In this document: positions 22,253 through 30,335 of the stretch, in pieces
Position numbering within the stretch: the stretch's first letter is position 1
How the letters are laid out: every line of letters begins with the position of its first letter
DNA from: an uncultured Mycoplasmatota bacterium
Lineage (GTDB): Bacteria; Bacillota_I; Bacilli_A; RF39; UBA660
Reading direction: 5' to 3'
Assembly (NCBI GenBank): GCA_900551925.1
Contig: URXR01000006.1
Coordinates: 1-30,335, forward strand
Length of the DNA stretch: 30,335 nucleotides
Notes under the pieces: model-generated
Told to the model about the DNA's origin: nothing
Databases searched by the model: none
Seen by the model: only the letters and a program-made list of their open reading frames with translations
Made by a program: the position numbers and the translations under genes

Positions 22253-23170
22253 ATGAAAAATGTTTTGGAAATAAAAAATGTTTCTAAAAAGATTAGTAAA
22301 AGACAAATTTTAAAAGATATCTCTTTAGAAGTAAAAGAAGGAGAGATATTTGGGTTTGTCGGGCCAAATGGAGCTGGGAAGACTACTTTAATAAAAGTGA
22401 TGCTTGGTCTTTATAAAATGGATAGTGGTAATGTCAAAATAGCAGGTTATGATATAAAGAAAGATTTTGAAAAAGCTATGGAAGAAATTGGTGCTATCAT
22501 TGAAAATCCTGAAATGTATGGTTATTTATCGGGAAAAGATAATTTAGCAATATATGCGAGAATGGAAGAAGGGGTATCTGATAATTTTCAAAGAGAGTTA
22601 ATCAGAATGGTAAAACTAGGTGGGAGAATAAATAATAAGGTTAAAACTTATTCTCTTGGTATGAGACAAAGACTAGGAATAGCTCAAGCTCTTTTATCTA
22701 ATCCTAAGCTTTTAATATTAGATGAACCTACTAATGGGCTTGATCCTTTAGGAATAAAAGAACTTAGAGATATGCTTAAAAAAATAAGTAAAGAAAAGAA
22801 TATGGCCGTTTTTATTTCTAGTCATATTCTTAGTGAAATTGAACTTATGTGTGATAGAATTGCGATAATAGATAATGGGGAAATAATAGAAATAAAAGAT
22901 TTACATGATAAAAGTAAAGAAGAAAAGCAAGAAGTATTATTTGAAGTATCTTTTAAAGATAAAGCTTCAGAAGTTTTAGAAAAATTAGGATATAATCCTT
23001 TAATAGAAGATGCAGGAATAAAATTATTAGTAGATAAAGAAGATATTCCTGTCATTAATAAACATTTGGTAGAAGATGATATAAAAGTTTATGGAATAAG
23101 TAGTAAGCATAGAAGTTTAGAAGAGGAATTTATAGAGAAAACAAAAGGTACGAAAGGTCAAATAAAATAG
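22253..23170 (+). CDS. ABC transporter ATP-binding protein, BcrA-like
   Basis: This 305-residue ATPase has Walker A GPNGAGKT (37-44), signature SLGMRQR (from 134), Walker B LLILDEPT (153-160) followed by NGLDP, and the switch histidine in SSHILSE near 192. A C-terminal extension of about 85 residues after the ATPase core is typical of drug and bacteriocin ABC-2 exporters such as BcrA/CcmA-like proteins. An ATG at 22241 would put GGTGAT inside the gene; that is the ribosome site and the ATG at 22253 fits it. The permease follows after 8 bp. Substrate unknown; self-protection against a peptide is a guess from the family. Confidence 0.9.
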   Translation: MKNVLEIKNVSKKISKRQILKDISLEVKEGEIFGFVGPNGAGKTTLIKVMLGLYKMDSGNVKIAGYDIKKDFEKAMEEIGAIIENPEMYGYLSGKDNLAIYARMEEGVSDNFQRELIRMVKLGGRINNKVKTYSLGMRQRLGIAQALLSNPKLLILDEPTNGLDPLGIKELRDMLKKISKEKNMAVFISSHILSEIELMCDRIAIIDNGEIIEIKDLHDKSKEEKQEVLFEVSFKDKASEVLEKLGYNPLIEDAGIKLLVDKEDIPVINKHLVEDDIKVYGISSKHRSLEEEFIEKTKGTKGQIK

Positions 23171-23178
23171 GTGATATG

Positions 23179-24705
23179 ATGAAGATAGTTAAATTAATTT
23201 ATAATGAGATTTTAAAACAAACTAAAAAATTAAGTTTTAAAATAGCCTTTTTAATTTTAGTTTTATTTGCTATAGGAGTTCCTTTTCTATATAAAATGGT
23301 AATTTATAATGATGATGTTTTTCCTTTATATTATGAATCTGATATAGAATATTATGAAGATGACTTAGTTGAGAATGCTGAAACTTCACAAGATAAGCTT
23401 CATAATGAACTGGTTAATGTAAGAATTGATGTAGTTAAGAAAGCTATTGCTAATGATGAGAGTGCTTCTAATTTTAGAATGGATGTTTATGAAGAGTATA
23501 TACGTACTAAGAGATTAGAAATAGTTTTAAATTATATGATACAAGATAAAGATATTGATTATGAAGAAATTGATAATGATTTTGAACTTAATAGTAGTTA
23601 TTTAGAGGGGTTAAGTAAAGAAGAGTTACAAGATCAAATAGATAATTTGAATAAAGAATTAGATGTTCTTAATGAGACTATTACAAATAATGATTATTCT
23701 TGGTATTTAAATAGTCAAATAGAAAATTTAAAAGCAAATGATAATTTAAATGATATAGATAAAAAAACTTTAGAAGTTTATGAAAAATTACAAGAAGTTA
23801 ATGTTACTGATGAAGATGATTTTAGAGTAGATGAAGCTAATAGTATAATTGAAAATTATTCTTTGAAAACAGAAGTGTTAAGTAAAGATGAATATGATAA
23901 ACTTGATTCTACTATTTCATATGATGATTATGTAAAATTAACTAATTTAAAAAATGAGGCTTTAGATGAGAAAATTGCAATGTCTTTTAAAGCTATTGAA
24001 GATAATGTAAATTATAATAATGATGATGCTAAAACTTCGTTAAGTGATTCTATTAATACTAATAATGTTATTCTTAGCATAATTGTAGTAGTAATTGCTG
24101 GAGGAATAGTTGCTAATGAGTTTCAAAAGGGAACAATTAGATTATTAGTTATTAGGCCTAATAAGAGATGGAAAATTTTACTTTCTAAGTTCTTGGCAGT
24201 AGTCTTTATAGCAGTAGGACTAGCCCTTATTACTTACGCATTATCATTTATTGCTAATGGAATAATGTTTGGATTTGATAATTTGTTTAATCCTTCTTTA
24301 GAAGTTGTAAATAATAAGGTGGTTCAGACAAGTTACATTTTAAATAGCTTAGGTAATATGTTTATTTTATTGATACCAGTAATATTTATTGGACTTATTG
24401 CTTTCTGTTTATCGACAGTTATTAATAATACAGCCTTTAGTGTAGGACTTTCAATATTTATTCTGATGGGATATTCAATGGCTTTGATGGTGTTACAAAT
24501 GTTAGGTTTTCCATTTATTGATTTAATCTTTTTACCATATTTAAGTTATGCTCAATTTTTAGATCCTTTAGCTTTAGCACAATCTTGTGAGTTTAATTCT
24601 TTATATTATACGTTCTTTCAAGCTAATATAGTGTTATTAGTCTGGGGAGCAATACTTTATGGTATAAGTAATATAGTGTTTGTTAGAAAAGATATAAAAA
24701 ATTAA
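23179..24705 (+). CDS. ABC-2 type permease with a large extracytoplasmic domain
   Basis: This 508-residue protein has one N-terminal helix (about residues 17-38), then some 240 hydrophilic, acidic residues, then five or six helices from about 293 to the end (VILSIIVVVIAGGIVANEF onward). The hydrophilic part would face outside and includes a coiled-coil-like stretch near 150-185 (LSKEELQDQIDNLNKELDVLNETI). The EFQKGTIRLLVIRPNKRWKILLSKF loop at the second helix is the ABC-2 coupling signature. AGGTGAT at 23169-23175 serves the ATG at 23179. It pairs with the preceding ATPase. The outer domain may bind substrate or a partner, which is inference. Confidence 0.85.
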   Translation: MKIVKLIYNEILKQTKKLSFKIAFLILVLFAIGVPFLYKMVIYNDDVFPLYYESDIEYYEDDLVENAETSQDKLHNELVNVRIDVVKKAIANDESASNFRMDVYEEYIRTKRLEIVLNYMIQDKDIDYEEIDNDFELNSSYLEGLSKEELQDQIDNLNKELDVLNETITNNDYSWYLNSQIENLKANDNLNDIDKKTLEVYEKLQEVNVTDEDDFRVDEANSIIENYSLKTEVLSKDEYDKLDSTISYDDYVKLTNLKNEALDEKIAMSFKAIEDNVNYNNDDAKTSLSDSINTNNVILSIIVVVIAGGIVANEFQKGTIRLLVIRPNKRWKILLSKFLAVVFIAVGLALITYALSFIANGIMFGFDNLFNPSLEVVNNKVVQTSYILNSLGNMFILLIPVIFIGLIAFCLSTVINNTAFSVGLSIFILMGYSMALMVLQMLGFPFIDLIFLPYLSYAQFLDPLALAQSCEFNSLYYTFFQANIVLLVWGAILYGISNIVFVRKDIKN

Positions 24706-24712
24706 GGTAAAA

Positions 24713-24736
24713 TGAGTGCGTTTGCACTTGTTTTTT
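24713..24736 (+). terminator. Intrinsic terminator after the second ABC operon
   Basis: AGTGC (24715-24719) and GCACT (24724-24728) around GTTT, followed by TGTTTTTTC. Confidence 0.75.
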
Positions 24737-24737
24737 C

Positions 24738-24766
24738 TTGTTTTTCATTTAAAAGTAGGCTATAAT
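24738..24766 (+). promoter_or_regulatory. Promoter of the DUF1292-metallopeptidase unit
   Basis: TTGTTT (24738-24743), a 17-bp spacer and TATAAT (24761-24766). The GGGAGGA ribosome site follows at 24774-24780. Confidence 0.65.
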
Positions 24767-24787
24767 TGTCATAGGGAGGACATGCAT

Positions 24788-25042
24788 ATGGATAGTAAGA
24801 CTTTTAAGATTATAGATAGTTATGGTAAAGAGTTAGAGTATGAAATATTACTGGCTTTTAAATGGTTTAAAACGGGAAATAATTATCTTGTTTATACAGA
24901 TAATACTAATGATGAAGATGGTAATTTAAATATTTATGCTGCTATTTATTATCCTGATGATGATAGTAAGCTAGATAGTATAGAAACCGAAGAAGAATGG
25001 GATGAGATTGAAAGTAGATTAAAATTTATGGAAAGGGAGTAA
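24788..25042 (+). CDS. DUF1292-type small acidic protein
   Basis: This 84-residue protein has the DUF1292 pattern of Firmicutes: DSYGKELEYEILLAFKWFKTGNNYLVYTDN, then a strand IYAAIYYPDD and a C-terminal Glu-rich helix (EEEWDEIESRLKFMERE). Family function is unknown. Two in-frame ATGs (24782, 24788) follow GGGAGGA; the second has the better 7-bp spacing. Longer readings from 24716 run back through the promoter and terminator and are not real. It ends 6 bp before the metallopeptidase-like gene. Confidence 0.8.
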   Translation: MDSKTFKIIDSYGKELEYEILLAFKWFKTGNNYLVYTDNTNDEDGNLNIYAAIYYPDDDSKLDSIETEEEWDEIESRLKFMERE

Positions 25043-25048
25043 TTAGAA

Positions 25049-26134
25049 ATGAATGATATAATAGATAATATTATTATGAATATTGAAAATTTTGACTACA
25101 ATAATATTTCAATGTTATTTTCTTCTTTGCTAGTTTATTATGTTAGCAAAAGAACTATAAGAAATTATGATTTAAAAAAGGATAGTAAACCTAAAAATAT
25201 TAAAGAAATTGCATTGCCTCCGGAAGTAAAATTAAAATATGATGAGGTAGCTTTTAATTCAATGATGAGTAGTAAAGCTAAAGAAGCTGTATTAAAGTTT
25301 ACTAATTTAATGATTGAAAAGTTTCCTTCAGAGGTTTTAAGTAATTTTTATAATAATATTAATACTTTGGAAATAAAAAATAATGCACCAAGAAAAAATC
25401 AATTTTTTAATAATTTTAGATGTGTTGGTGTATATAAGGGTGAGTTAAATAGAATTATTTTAGATGAGAATCAATTTTTTAATACCATTTATCATGAGCT
25501 TTTTCATATGGCTAGTTCTGTTTCTAAGGATAAAATTTATTATTCAGGTTTTTATCAAGCTAAACCAAAATCTATGATAGGAGAAGGAATAAACGAAGGG
25601 TATACGGAGGTTTTAACTAAAAGATATTTTTATCAAGATACTAGGAAGTTTAAATCTTATGAGTTTTTAGTTATGATTGCAGATAGATTAGAAAAGATTA
25701 TAGGTAAGGATATAATGGAGAGTCTTTATTTTAAAGCTGATTTACATGGACTTGTTTTAGAACTTCAAAAATATATCTCAGAAGATGATGTAATGAAGTT
25801 TATTACTAATACGGATTTTATTCTTAAATATGTTTATGAGGATAGAGTTAGATTTATAGAAAGAGATAAAATTGTAAATGTTTTGAAAACCACAATTAAT
25901 CTTTTGATAAAAGCATATAATTTTAAATTAGAAAGTGAATATTCCAAGGGAAATATAAGTGCAGATGAATTTTTAGAAGAAATGTATGGTTACTGTTCTT
26001 CTTTTGCTTCTGATTTAAAAATTGATGGACATAATTATAAGTTTTTATCTAGTGAGGATTTTGTTGATATTTTTACTTTGTATTTTAAAGATTTGCTAGA
26101 TATGAAAGAGAGTGAATTAATTATTAAAAAATAA
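25049..26134 (+). CDS. Gluzincin-like zinc metallopeptidase, family unassigned
   Basis: This 361-residue protein carries HELFH (H149, E150, H153) in TIYHELFHMASS and, 30 residues on, GEGINEGYTEVLTKRYF. The spacing of HExxH to a Glu in an NEGxxE-like motif (E183 or E187) is that of gluzincin-type zinc peptidases, so both metal ligands and catalytic base seem intact. A short hydrophobic stretch (about 22-33, MLFSSLLVYYV) near the N-terminus may be a membrane anchor or simply a buried helix; no clear signal peptide is seen. The C-terminal half is helical with no motif I recognise. It is translated 6 bp after the DUF1292-type gene, using AAAGGGAG. Confidence 0.65.
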   Translation: MNDIIDNIIMNIENFDYNNISMLFSSLLVYYVSKRTIRNYDLKKDSKPKNIKEIALPPEVKLKYDEVAFNSMMSSKAKEAVLKFTNLMIEKFPSEVLSNFYNNINTLEIKNNAPRKNQFFNNFRCVGVYKGELNRIILDENQFFNTIYHELFHMASSVSKDKIYYSGFYQAKPKSMIGEGINEGYTEVLTKRYFYQDTRKFKSYEFLVMIADRLEKIIGKDIMESLYFKADLHGLVLELQKYISEDDVMKFITNTDFILKYVYEDRVRFIERDKIVNVLKTTINLLIKAYNFKLESEYSKGNISADEFLEEMYGYCSSFASDLKIDGHNYKFLSSEDFVDIFTLYFKDLLDMKESELIIKK

Positions 26135-26211
26135 TTGATATAAAAGTGGTTAAAAGTAATAATTTAAGTATTTTTTACTTTTTACTGTTTTAAGTCTTGA
26201 TATTGTTATGT

Positions 26212-26252
26212 AGTTTTAGTTAATTTTGACTAAAGCTTTTTTATATTTTTCA
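26212..26252 (+). terminator. Terminator before topA
   Basis: AGTTTTAGT (26212-26220) pairs with ACTAAAGCT (26229-26237), one G-U pair, followed by TTTTTTATATTTTT. A weaker hairpin, AAAAGTA...TACTTTT, lies at about 26152-26184. The rest of the 225-bp gap is AT-rich without coding sign. Confidence 0.75.
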
Positions 26253-26308
26253 TATTTATTTCAGTTGTTATTTATTAAATTTTCAAAAAATTCTCTTAAA
26301 ATAAATTC

Positions 26309-26337
26309 TTGACATATAATGAAATATGAGTTATAAA
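26309..26337 (+). promoter_or_regulatory. topA: Sigma-A-type promoter of topA
   Basis: A perfect TTGACA (26309-26314), 17-bp spacer and TATAAA (26332-26337). A TATAAT directly after the -35 is not correctly spaced for that box. Confidence 0.75.
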
Positions 26338-26359
26338 TTATTAGACAAGGAGTGATTGT

Positions 26360-28384
26360 GTGAAAAATTTAGTTATTGTGGAATCTCCCAGTAAGAGTAA
26401 AACTATAGAAAAATATTTAGGAAAAGATTATAAAGTAGTGTCTTCTAAGGGTCATATTAGAGATCTTACGACAACTGGTAAGTTTGGTCTGGGAGTAGAT
26501 GTAGATAATGGATTTAAACCTAGTTATGCTCCGATTAGAGGTAAGAAGAAAGTTATTACAGATTTAAAAAAACTTAGTAAGGAATCTGATAAAGTGTATT
26601 TAGCTTCCGATCCAGACCGAGAAGGGGAAGCTATTGCTTGGCATTTAAAAGATGCGATGGGACTTGATGATAAAAATTATGATAGAGTTATTTTTAATGA
26701 AATAACTAAAGATAAAGTACTAGAGGCTTTTAAACATCCTAGAAAAATAGATAATAATTTAGTTAAGTCGCAAGAGACGAGACGTATTTTGGATAGGATT
26801 ATTGGATTTAGACTTTCTAAACTTATGCAGAGTAAAACTGGTGGTAAAAGTGCCGGAAGAGTTCAATCTGTTGCTCTTAAACTTATTGTAGATAGAGAAC
26901 GAGAAATTGAAAGTTTTATTCCAGAAAAATATTTTACTATTACGGGAATTTTTGATGATTTTGAATCAGAATTATTTGCTTATAAAGATAAAAATATTGA
27001 AATAAAATCTGATTCTTTAAAAGATGAAATCATGAAGGCTTTGGATAAAGAATTTGTGATAGAAAGTGTTGAAAAGAAGGATAAAAATAAAAAAGCTAAA
27101 GCACCTTTTACTACTTCAACACTTCAACAACTTGCTTCGACAAAACTTAATTTTTCAGGGAAGAAAACAATGACTATTGCTCAAAAGCTTTATGAAGGAA
27201 TTGATATTGGGGAAGAGACTACAGGTCTTATTACTTATATGAGAACGGACTCTATTAGATTAAGTGATGAATTTATTAAAGCAAGTTATGCGTATATTAA
27301 TAAGACTTATGGTAAAGATTATGTGGGGTATGTTAAGAAAAGTAAAAACACTGAAAATGTTCAAGATGCTCATGAAGCTATTAGACCTACTAATATAAAT
27401 AATACTCCGGAAAAAGTGAAACCTTATTTATCTTTAGATGAATATAAATTATATAAAATGATTTATACTAGAGCTTTAGCTTCACTTATGAAAGATGCTA
27501 AAAGTAAAGTTACTACTATTATTTTAGATAATAATGATTATAAATTCAAAACAACAGGAAGCGTTATTTCGTTTGATGGATATTTAAAGATATATAATGA
27601 TTATGAAACGAGTGAAGATAAGATTTTACCTGATTTAGAGGCTTTAACGGGGACAAGTATTTATAGTAATGATATTGTGGCAGAAGAACATTTTACAAAA
27701 CCTAAACCTAGATATACTGAGGCTAAACTTATTAAAGAATTAGAAGAGTTAGGAATAGGAAGGCCTTCTACTTATGTTAAGATTATTGATACTTTAAAAG
27801 AACGTGATTATATAAGATTAGAAGATAAGAAATTCTATCCTACTGATATGGGAATACTTACTACTGATAAACTTCAAGAATTTTTTTCTAATATTATTAA
27901 TGTAGAATATACTAGAGATATGGAAGAAGATTTAGATAAAATCGCGGATGGTGAAATGATTTGGGACAAAGTTTTAACTAATTTTTATGGTGATTTTGAA
28001 ACTCTAGTAGAAAAGGCTTTTAAAGATATGGAAAAGGAAAAAGCTAAGGAAACAGGAGAGATGTGTCCTTTATGTGGTAAGCCTTTAGTTATTCGTAAAG
28101 GAAAGTATGGAGAGTTTACTGCTTGTTCTAATTATCCAGAATGTAAATATATAAAAAAGGAAATAAAAGAGCAAAAAGAAATATGCAAGTGCCCTAATTG
28201 TGAGGGAATGATTGTGGAAAGAAAAACTAGGAAAGGTAAGATTTTCTATGGTTGTAATAATTTTCCAAAATGCAAAACTGCTTTTTGGGATAAACCTACT
28301 GGTAAGATGTGTCCAGAATGTGGAAGTATTTTACTTGAAAAGAAAGATGGTATAGCATGTTCTTCTTGTGATTATAAAGAATAA
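26360..28384 (+). CDS. topA: DNA topoisomerase I (type IA)
   Basis: This 674-residue enzyme relaxes negative supercoils. The Toprim domain (about 1-115) has E8 and the DPDRE acid cluster (D84, D86, E88). The active-site tyrosine is Y293 in ITYMRTDSIRLS with R295. The C-terminal part has three zinc ribbons from about residue 565: CPLCGKP...CSNYPECKY, CPNCEG...CNNFPKCKT and CPECGS...CSSCDY, each with four Cys, which bind single-stranded DNA. The start is a GTG (26360) after AAGGAGTGAT. It has a strong promoter and its own terminator, as expected for a single-gene essential unit. Confidence 0.97.
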   Translation: MKNLVIVESPSKSKTIEKYLGKDYKVVSSKGHIRDLTTTGKFGLGVDVDNGFKPSYAPIRGKKKVITDLKKLSKESDKVYLASDPDREGEAIAWHLKDAMGLDDKNYDRVIFNEITKDKVLEAFKHPRKIDNNLVKSQETRRILDRIIGFRLSKLMQSKTGGKSAGRVQSVALKLIVDREREIESFIPEKYFTITGIFDDFESELFAYKDKNIEIKSDSLKDEIMKALDKEFVIESVEKKDKNKKAKAPFTTSTLQQLASTKLNFSGKKTMTIAQKLYEGIDIGEETTGLITYMRTDSIRLSDEFIKASYAYINKTYGKDYVGYVKKSKNTENVQDAHEAIRPTNINNTPEKVKPYLSLDEYKLYKMIYTRALASLMKDAKSKVTTIILDNNDYKFKTTGSVISFDGYLKIYNDYETSEDKILPDLEALTGTSIYSNDIVAEEHFTKPKPRYTEAKLIKELEELGIGRPSTYVKIIDTLKERDYIRLEDKKFYPTDMGILTTDKLQEFFSNIINVEYTRDMEEDLDKIADGEMIWDKVLTNFYGDFETLVEKAFKDMEKEKAKETGEMCPLCGKPLVIRKGKYGEFTACSNYPECKYIKKEIKEQKEICKCPNCEGMIVERKTRKGKIFYGCNNFPKCKTAFWDKPTGKMCPECGSILLEKKDGIACSSCDYKE

Positions 28385-28397
28385 GATAATTATAAAT

Positions 28398-28446
28398 AAA
28401 AAATATAGCTTGGTATTATTAGTTTTAAAGGCTATATTTTTTATTT
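28398..28446 (+). terminator. Intrinsic terminator after topA
   Basis: AAAAAATATAGC (28398-28409) pairs with GCTATATTTTTT (28431-28442), a perfect 12-bp stem with a 21-nt loop, with the T-run forming part of the stem and continuing. Confidence 0.75.
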
Positions 28447-28490
28447 TTTAGTTATTAATTGACAATTACATAGTTTAATGAAAAAAATCC

Positions 28491-28519
28491 TTGAAATAAC
28501 TTTGTTTTTAAGATATAAT
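28491..28519 (+). promoter_or_regulatory. Promoter of the HerA-like gene
   Basis: TTGAAA (28491-28496), a 17-bp spacer, and TATAAT (28514-28519). The AGAGGGTG ribosome site follows. Confidence 0.75.
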
Positions 28520-28544
28520 CTTTATAGAATAAGAGGGTGTTTAT

Positions 28545-30293
28545 ATGTTAGGTAAAATAGTAGAAATTAATGAAGATCAAGTTAAAGTGAAAATGACTAT
28601 TGATATAAAAGTGCAACCAAGTCTTTCTAATTTACATGTAATTTTTGAGGATGATGGTAAAAAAGTAGTTGGAGAAATTGCGTCAATTACTGAAGAGTAT
28701 TTAAATATTGTAATTATTGGAGAAATTATTGCTAATAGATATTTTCCGGGAGTTACGCAAAAACCTAGCTTTAAATCGGATGTAAGAATTATAAATATGG
28801 ATGAACTAGTGTTAATTTTAGGACCATCTACTCCTAGTTTAGGAACTTTTTACCTAGGAGAATCTTCTATTTATAATAATTATGCTATTAATATTGGAAT
28901 AAATAATTTCTTTTCTAATCATTTTGCTATTATTGGTAACTCTGGTTCAGGTAAAAGTTGTGCTACGGCGACAATAATTCAAAATCTATTTTATTCTAAT
29001 AATCCTCCGGTTAATTCTAATATATTTGTATTTGATGCTTATGGTGAATATCATAATTCATTTTCTAGTTTTAATAATGTAAATCCTAATGTTTGTTATA
29101 AAAGTATTACAACTAATCCTTATGCTACTTCTGAGGAACAACTTAAAATACCTCTTTGGCTTATGGGAGCAGAAGGAATTGCAATGCTTTTGGATGTAAC
29201 TGAAGCTAATCAAATACCAATAATTGAAAAGACTCTTAATTTGCTTCCTATTTTATCACGTAATGATGAAAGTGTTTTAGCTTATAAAAATAATATAATT
29301 GCTAGATGTTTAAGAGATATAATTTTGACAGGAAAAAGTGCTGCTAGTATTAGAAATCAAATAACAGCAGTTCTTAGTTATTATAATACTAGAGATTTAA
29401 ATCTTGATTTAAAAATAGTAGAGCCTGGGTATGTTAGAACGCTAAAACAATGTTTATATGTTGATAGTAATAATAGTATGCAAGCTATTGAAAAGGTAGT
29501 AAGTGCAGTTTCACAATTTATTACTGATGATTTAGATTATAGAAATGCTGAGCCTGTTGCTTTTACTTTAGAGGATTTTTCAAAAGCTTTAGGTTTTGCT
29601 CTTATTTCAGAAGGTATTTTAAAAAGTGATAAAGTTTATGATTATGCCAATATTTTAGCAGTTAGAACTAGTTCACTTCTTGAAGGAAAATATAGTACTT
29701 ATTTTGATTGTCATGAATATATGACAGAAGCAGAATATATAAGTAGATTAATGACTACTAGTGATGGTAGAAAAGCTCAGATAGTTAACTTTAATATAAA
29801 CTATGTTGATGATAGATTTGCTAAAGTGTTGGTAAAACTATTATCGAAAGCAATATTTAATTTAAGTGCTAATGCTGTTAATAGAGCTAGTAGTGCTTTC
29901 CATATTATTATTGAAGAAGCGCATAGATATGTTCAAGATGATACTGATACTAGACTTTTTGGATATAATATTTTTGATAGAATTGCTAAAGAAGGTCGTA
30001 AATATGGAGTTTTATTAGGACTTGTTACACAAAGACCATCAGAGATTAGTGAAACTTCTATTAGTCAGTGTGCTAATTTCTTAATATTTAGAACAATGCA
30101 TGCTAAGGATTTGAAGTATTTAGAAACGATGATGCCTAATACTACTGAAGATACTATGAATAATATTAAGACTTTGCAACCTGGTACGTGTATGACTTTT
30201 GGGTCAGCATTTAAACTTCCAATTTCAGTTAAGTTACAAATGCCTAATCCAGCACCACTTTCTAGCAATGCTGAAATCACCGCAAATTTTTAG
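28545..30293 (+). CDS. HerA-like hexameric ATPase (DUF87)
   Basis: This 582-residue protein fits the HerA/FtsK-type DNA-translocating ATPases. A beta-rich N-terminal HAS-barrel-like domain (about 1-110) precedes Walker A GNSGSGKS (131-138). Walker B is HIIIEEAHRYV (453-463, acidic E457/E458), followed by KEGRKYGVLLGLVTQRPSEIS and a C-terminal segment FRTMHAKDLKYLETMMP, LQPGTCMTFGSAF that closes the hexamer in this family. In archaea HerA works with the NurA nuclease in end resection; in bacteria it often pairs with nucleases or Sir2 proteins in phage defence. No such partner lies before it; the 42 bp after it to the window end are non-coding, and the next gene is out of view. Its own promoter suggests an independent unit. 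Confidence 0.88.
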   Translation: MLGKIVEINEDQVKVKMTIDIKVQPSLSNLHVIFEDDGKKVVGEIASITEEYLNIVIIGEIIANRYFPGVTQKPSFKSDVRIINMDELVLILGPSTPSLGTFYLGESSIYNNYAINIGINNFFSNHFAIIGNSGSGKSCATATIIQNLFYSNNPPVNSNIFVFDAYGEYHNSFSSFNNVNPNVCYKSITTNPYATSEEQLKIPLWLMGAEGIAMLLDVTEANQIPIIEKTLNLLPILSRNDESVLAYKNNIIARCLRDIILTGKSAASIRNQITAVLSYYNTRDLNLDLKIVEPGYVRTLKQCLYVDSNNSMQAIEKVVSAVSQFITDDLDYRNAEPVAFTLEDFSKALGFALISEGILKSDKVYDYANILAVRTSSLLEGKYSTYFDCHEYMTEAEYISRLMTTSDGRKAQIVNFNINYVDDRFAKVLVKLLSKAIFNLSANAVNRASSAFHIIIEEAHRYVQDDTDTRLFGYNIFDRIAKEGRKYGVLLGLVTQRPSEISETSISQCANFLIFRTMHAKDLKYLETMMPNTTEDTMNNIKTLQPGTCMTFGSAFKLPISVKLQMPNPAPLSSNAEITANF

Positions 30294-30335
30294 ACTAAAT
30301 TCCGTTTTATAAAAATTTGTTTGATTTATTAGACT

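Noticed and set aside
24716..24787. Longer N-terminus for the DUF1292-type protein
   Set aside because: The extension would translate the preceding terminator and the gene's own promoter; GGGAGGA at 24774-24780 fits the start at 24788.
28459..28464. A perfect TTGACA as a -35 box for the HerA-like gene
   Set aside because: No -10 sequence lies at 16-18 bp from it; the TTGAAA/TATAAT pair at 28491-28519 has correct spacing.

Overview
This is a very AT-rich window (roughly a quarter to a third G+C by eye) from a Gram-positive bacterium. Every gene I can support lies on the + strand. The gene set (ylbD-ylbE pair, rbgA-rnhB, tex, topA with three zinc ribbons, nfo, BceAB/BceRS-like module, strong AGGAGG/GGTGAT ribosome sites, extended -10 promoters) fits an uncultured, low-GC member of the Bacilli or of the Mollicutes-related gut lineages; the exact lineage is inference. 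Conserved genes use TGG for Trp, and TGA serves as a normal stop (response regulator, tex, nfo), so the standard bacterial code applies.

Layout. 0.1-2.4 kb: an ABC exporter (ATPase plus large permease). 2.5-6.9 kb: a BceA-BceB transporter followed by its OmpR-type regulator and a small-sensor histidine kinase, the classic antimicrobial-peptide sensing and resistance arrangement. 7.0-8.6 kb: two proteins I do not recognise. 8.7-11.5 kb: tex-ylbD-ylbE. 11.5-13.4 kb: a type IV pilin-like locus made of a 57-residue prepilin-like protein too short for usual gene finders, one pilin in the same operon, and two tandem paralogous pilins with near-identical promoters and N-termini but different C-terminal heads. 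13.5-16.6 kb: nfo (endonuclease IV), an ITPase-like NTP pyrophosphatase and a HAD phosphatase, interleaved with gene remnants. The 3' end of nfo is duplicated on both sides of a broken RhuM gene.

16.7-20.4 kb is the most unusual part. Five copies of a 22-24 bp sequence (TTGATAC...AACCYC), all in the same orientation, divide the segment so that each large interval holds one gene: a broken Bro-N-type gene that loses its reading exactly at a site, an intact RhuM protein, an intact YhcG/DUF1016 PD-(D/E)XK nuclease, and after the last site an alpha/beta hydrolase. A promoter and a 17-codon mini-ORF lie just before the first site. This looks like a cassette array with its own recombination (or promoter/operator) sites; no recombinase is present in the window.

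20.5-30.3 kb returns to ordinary chromosome: rbgA-rnhB, a second ABC exporter (ATPase plus permease with a large extracytoplasmic domain), a DUF1292-type protein with a gluzincin-like metallopeptidase, topA, and a HerA-like hexameric ATPase. Intrinsic terminators and extended -10 or -35/-10 promoters mark most transcription units. No tRNA, rRNA, CRISPR array, riboswitch or intact transposase was recognised.
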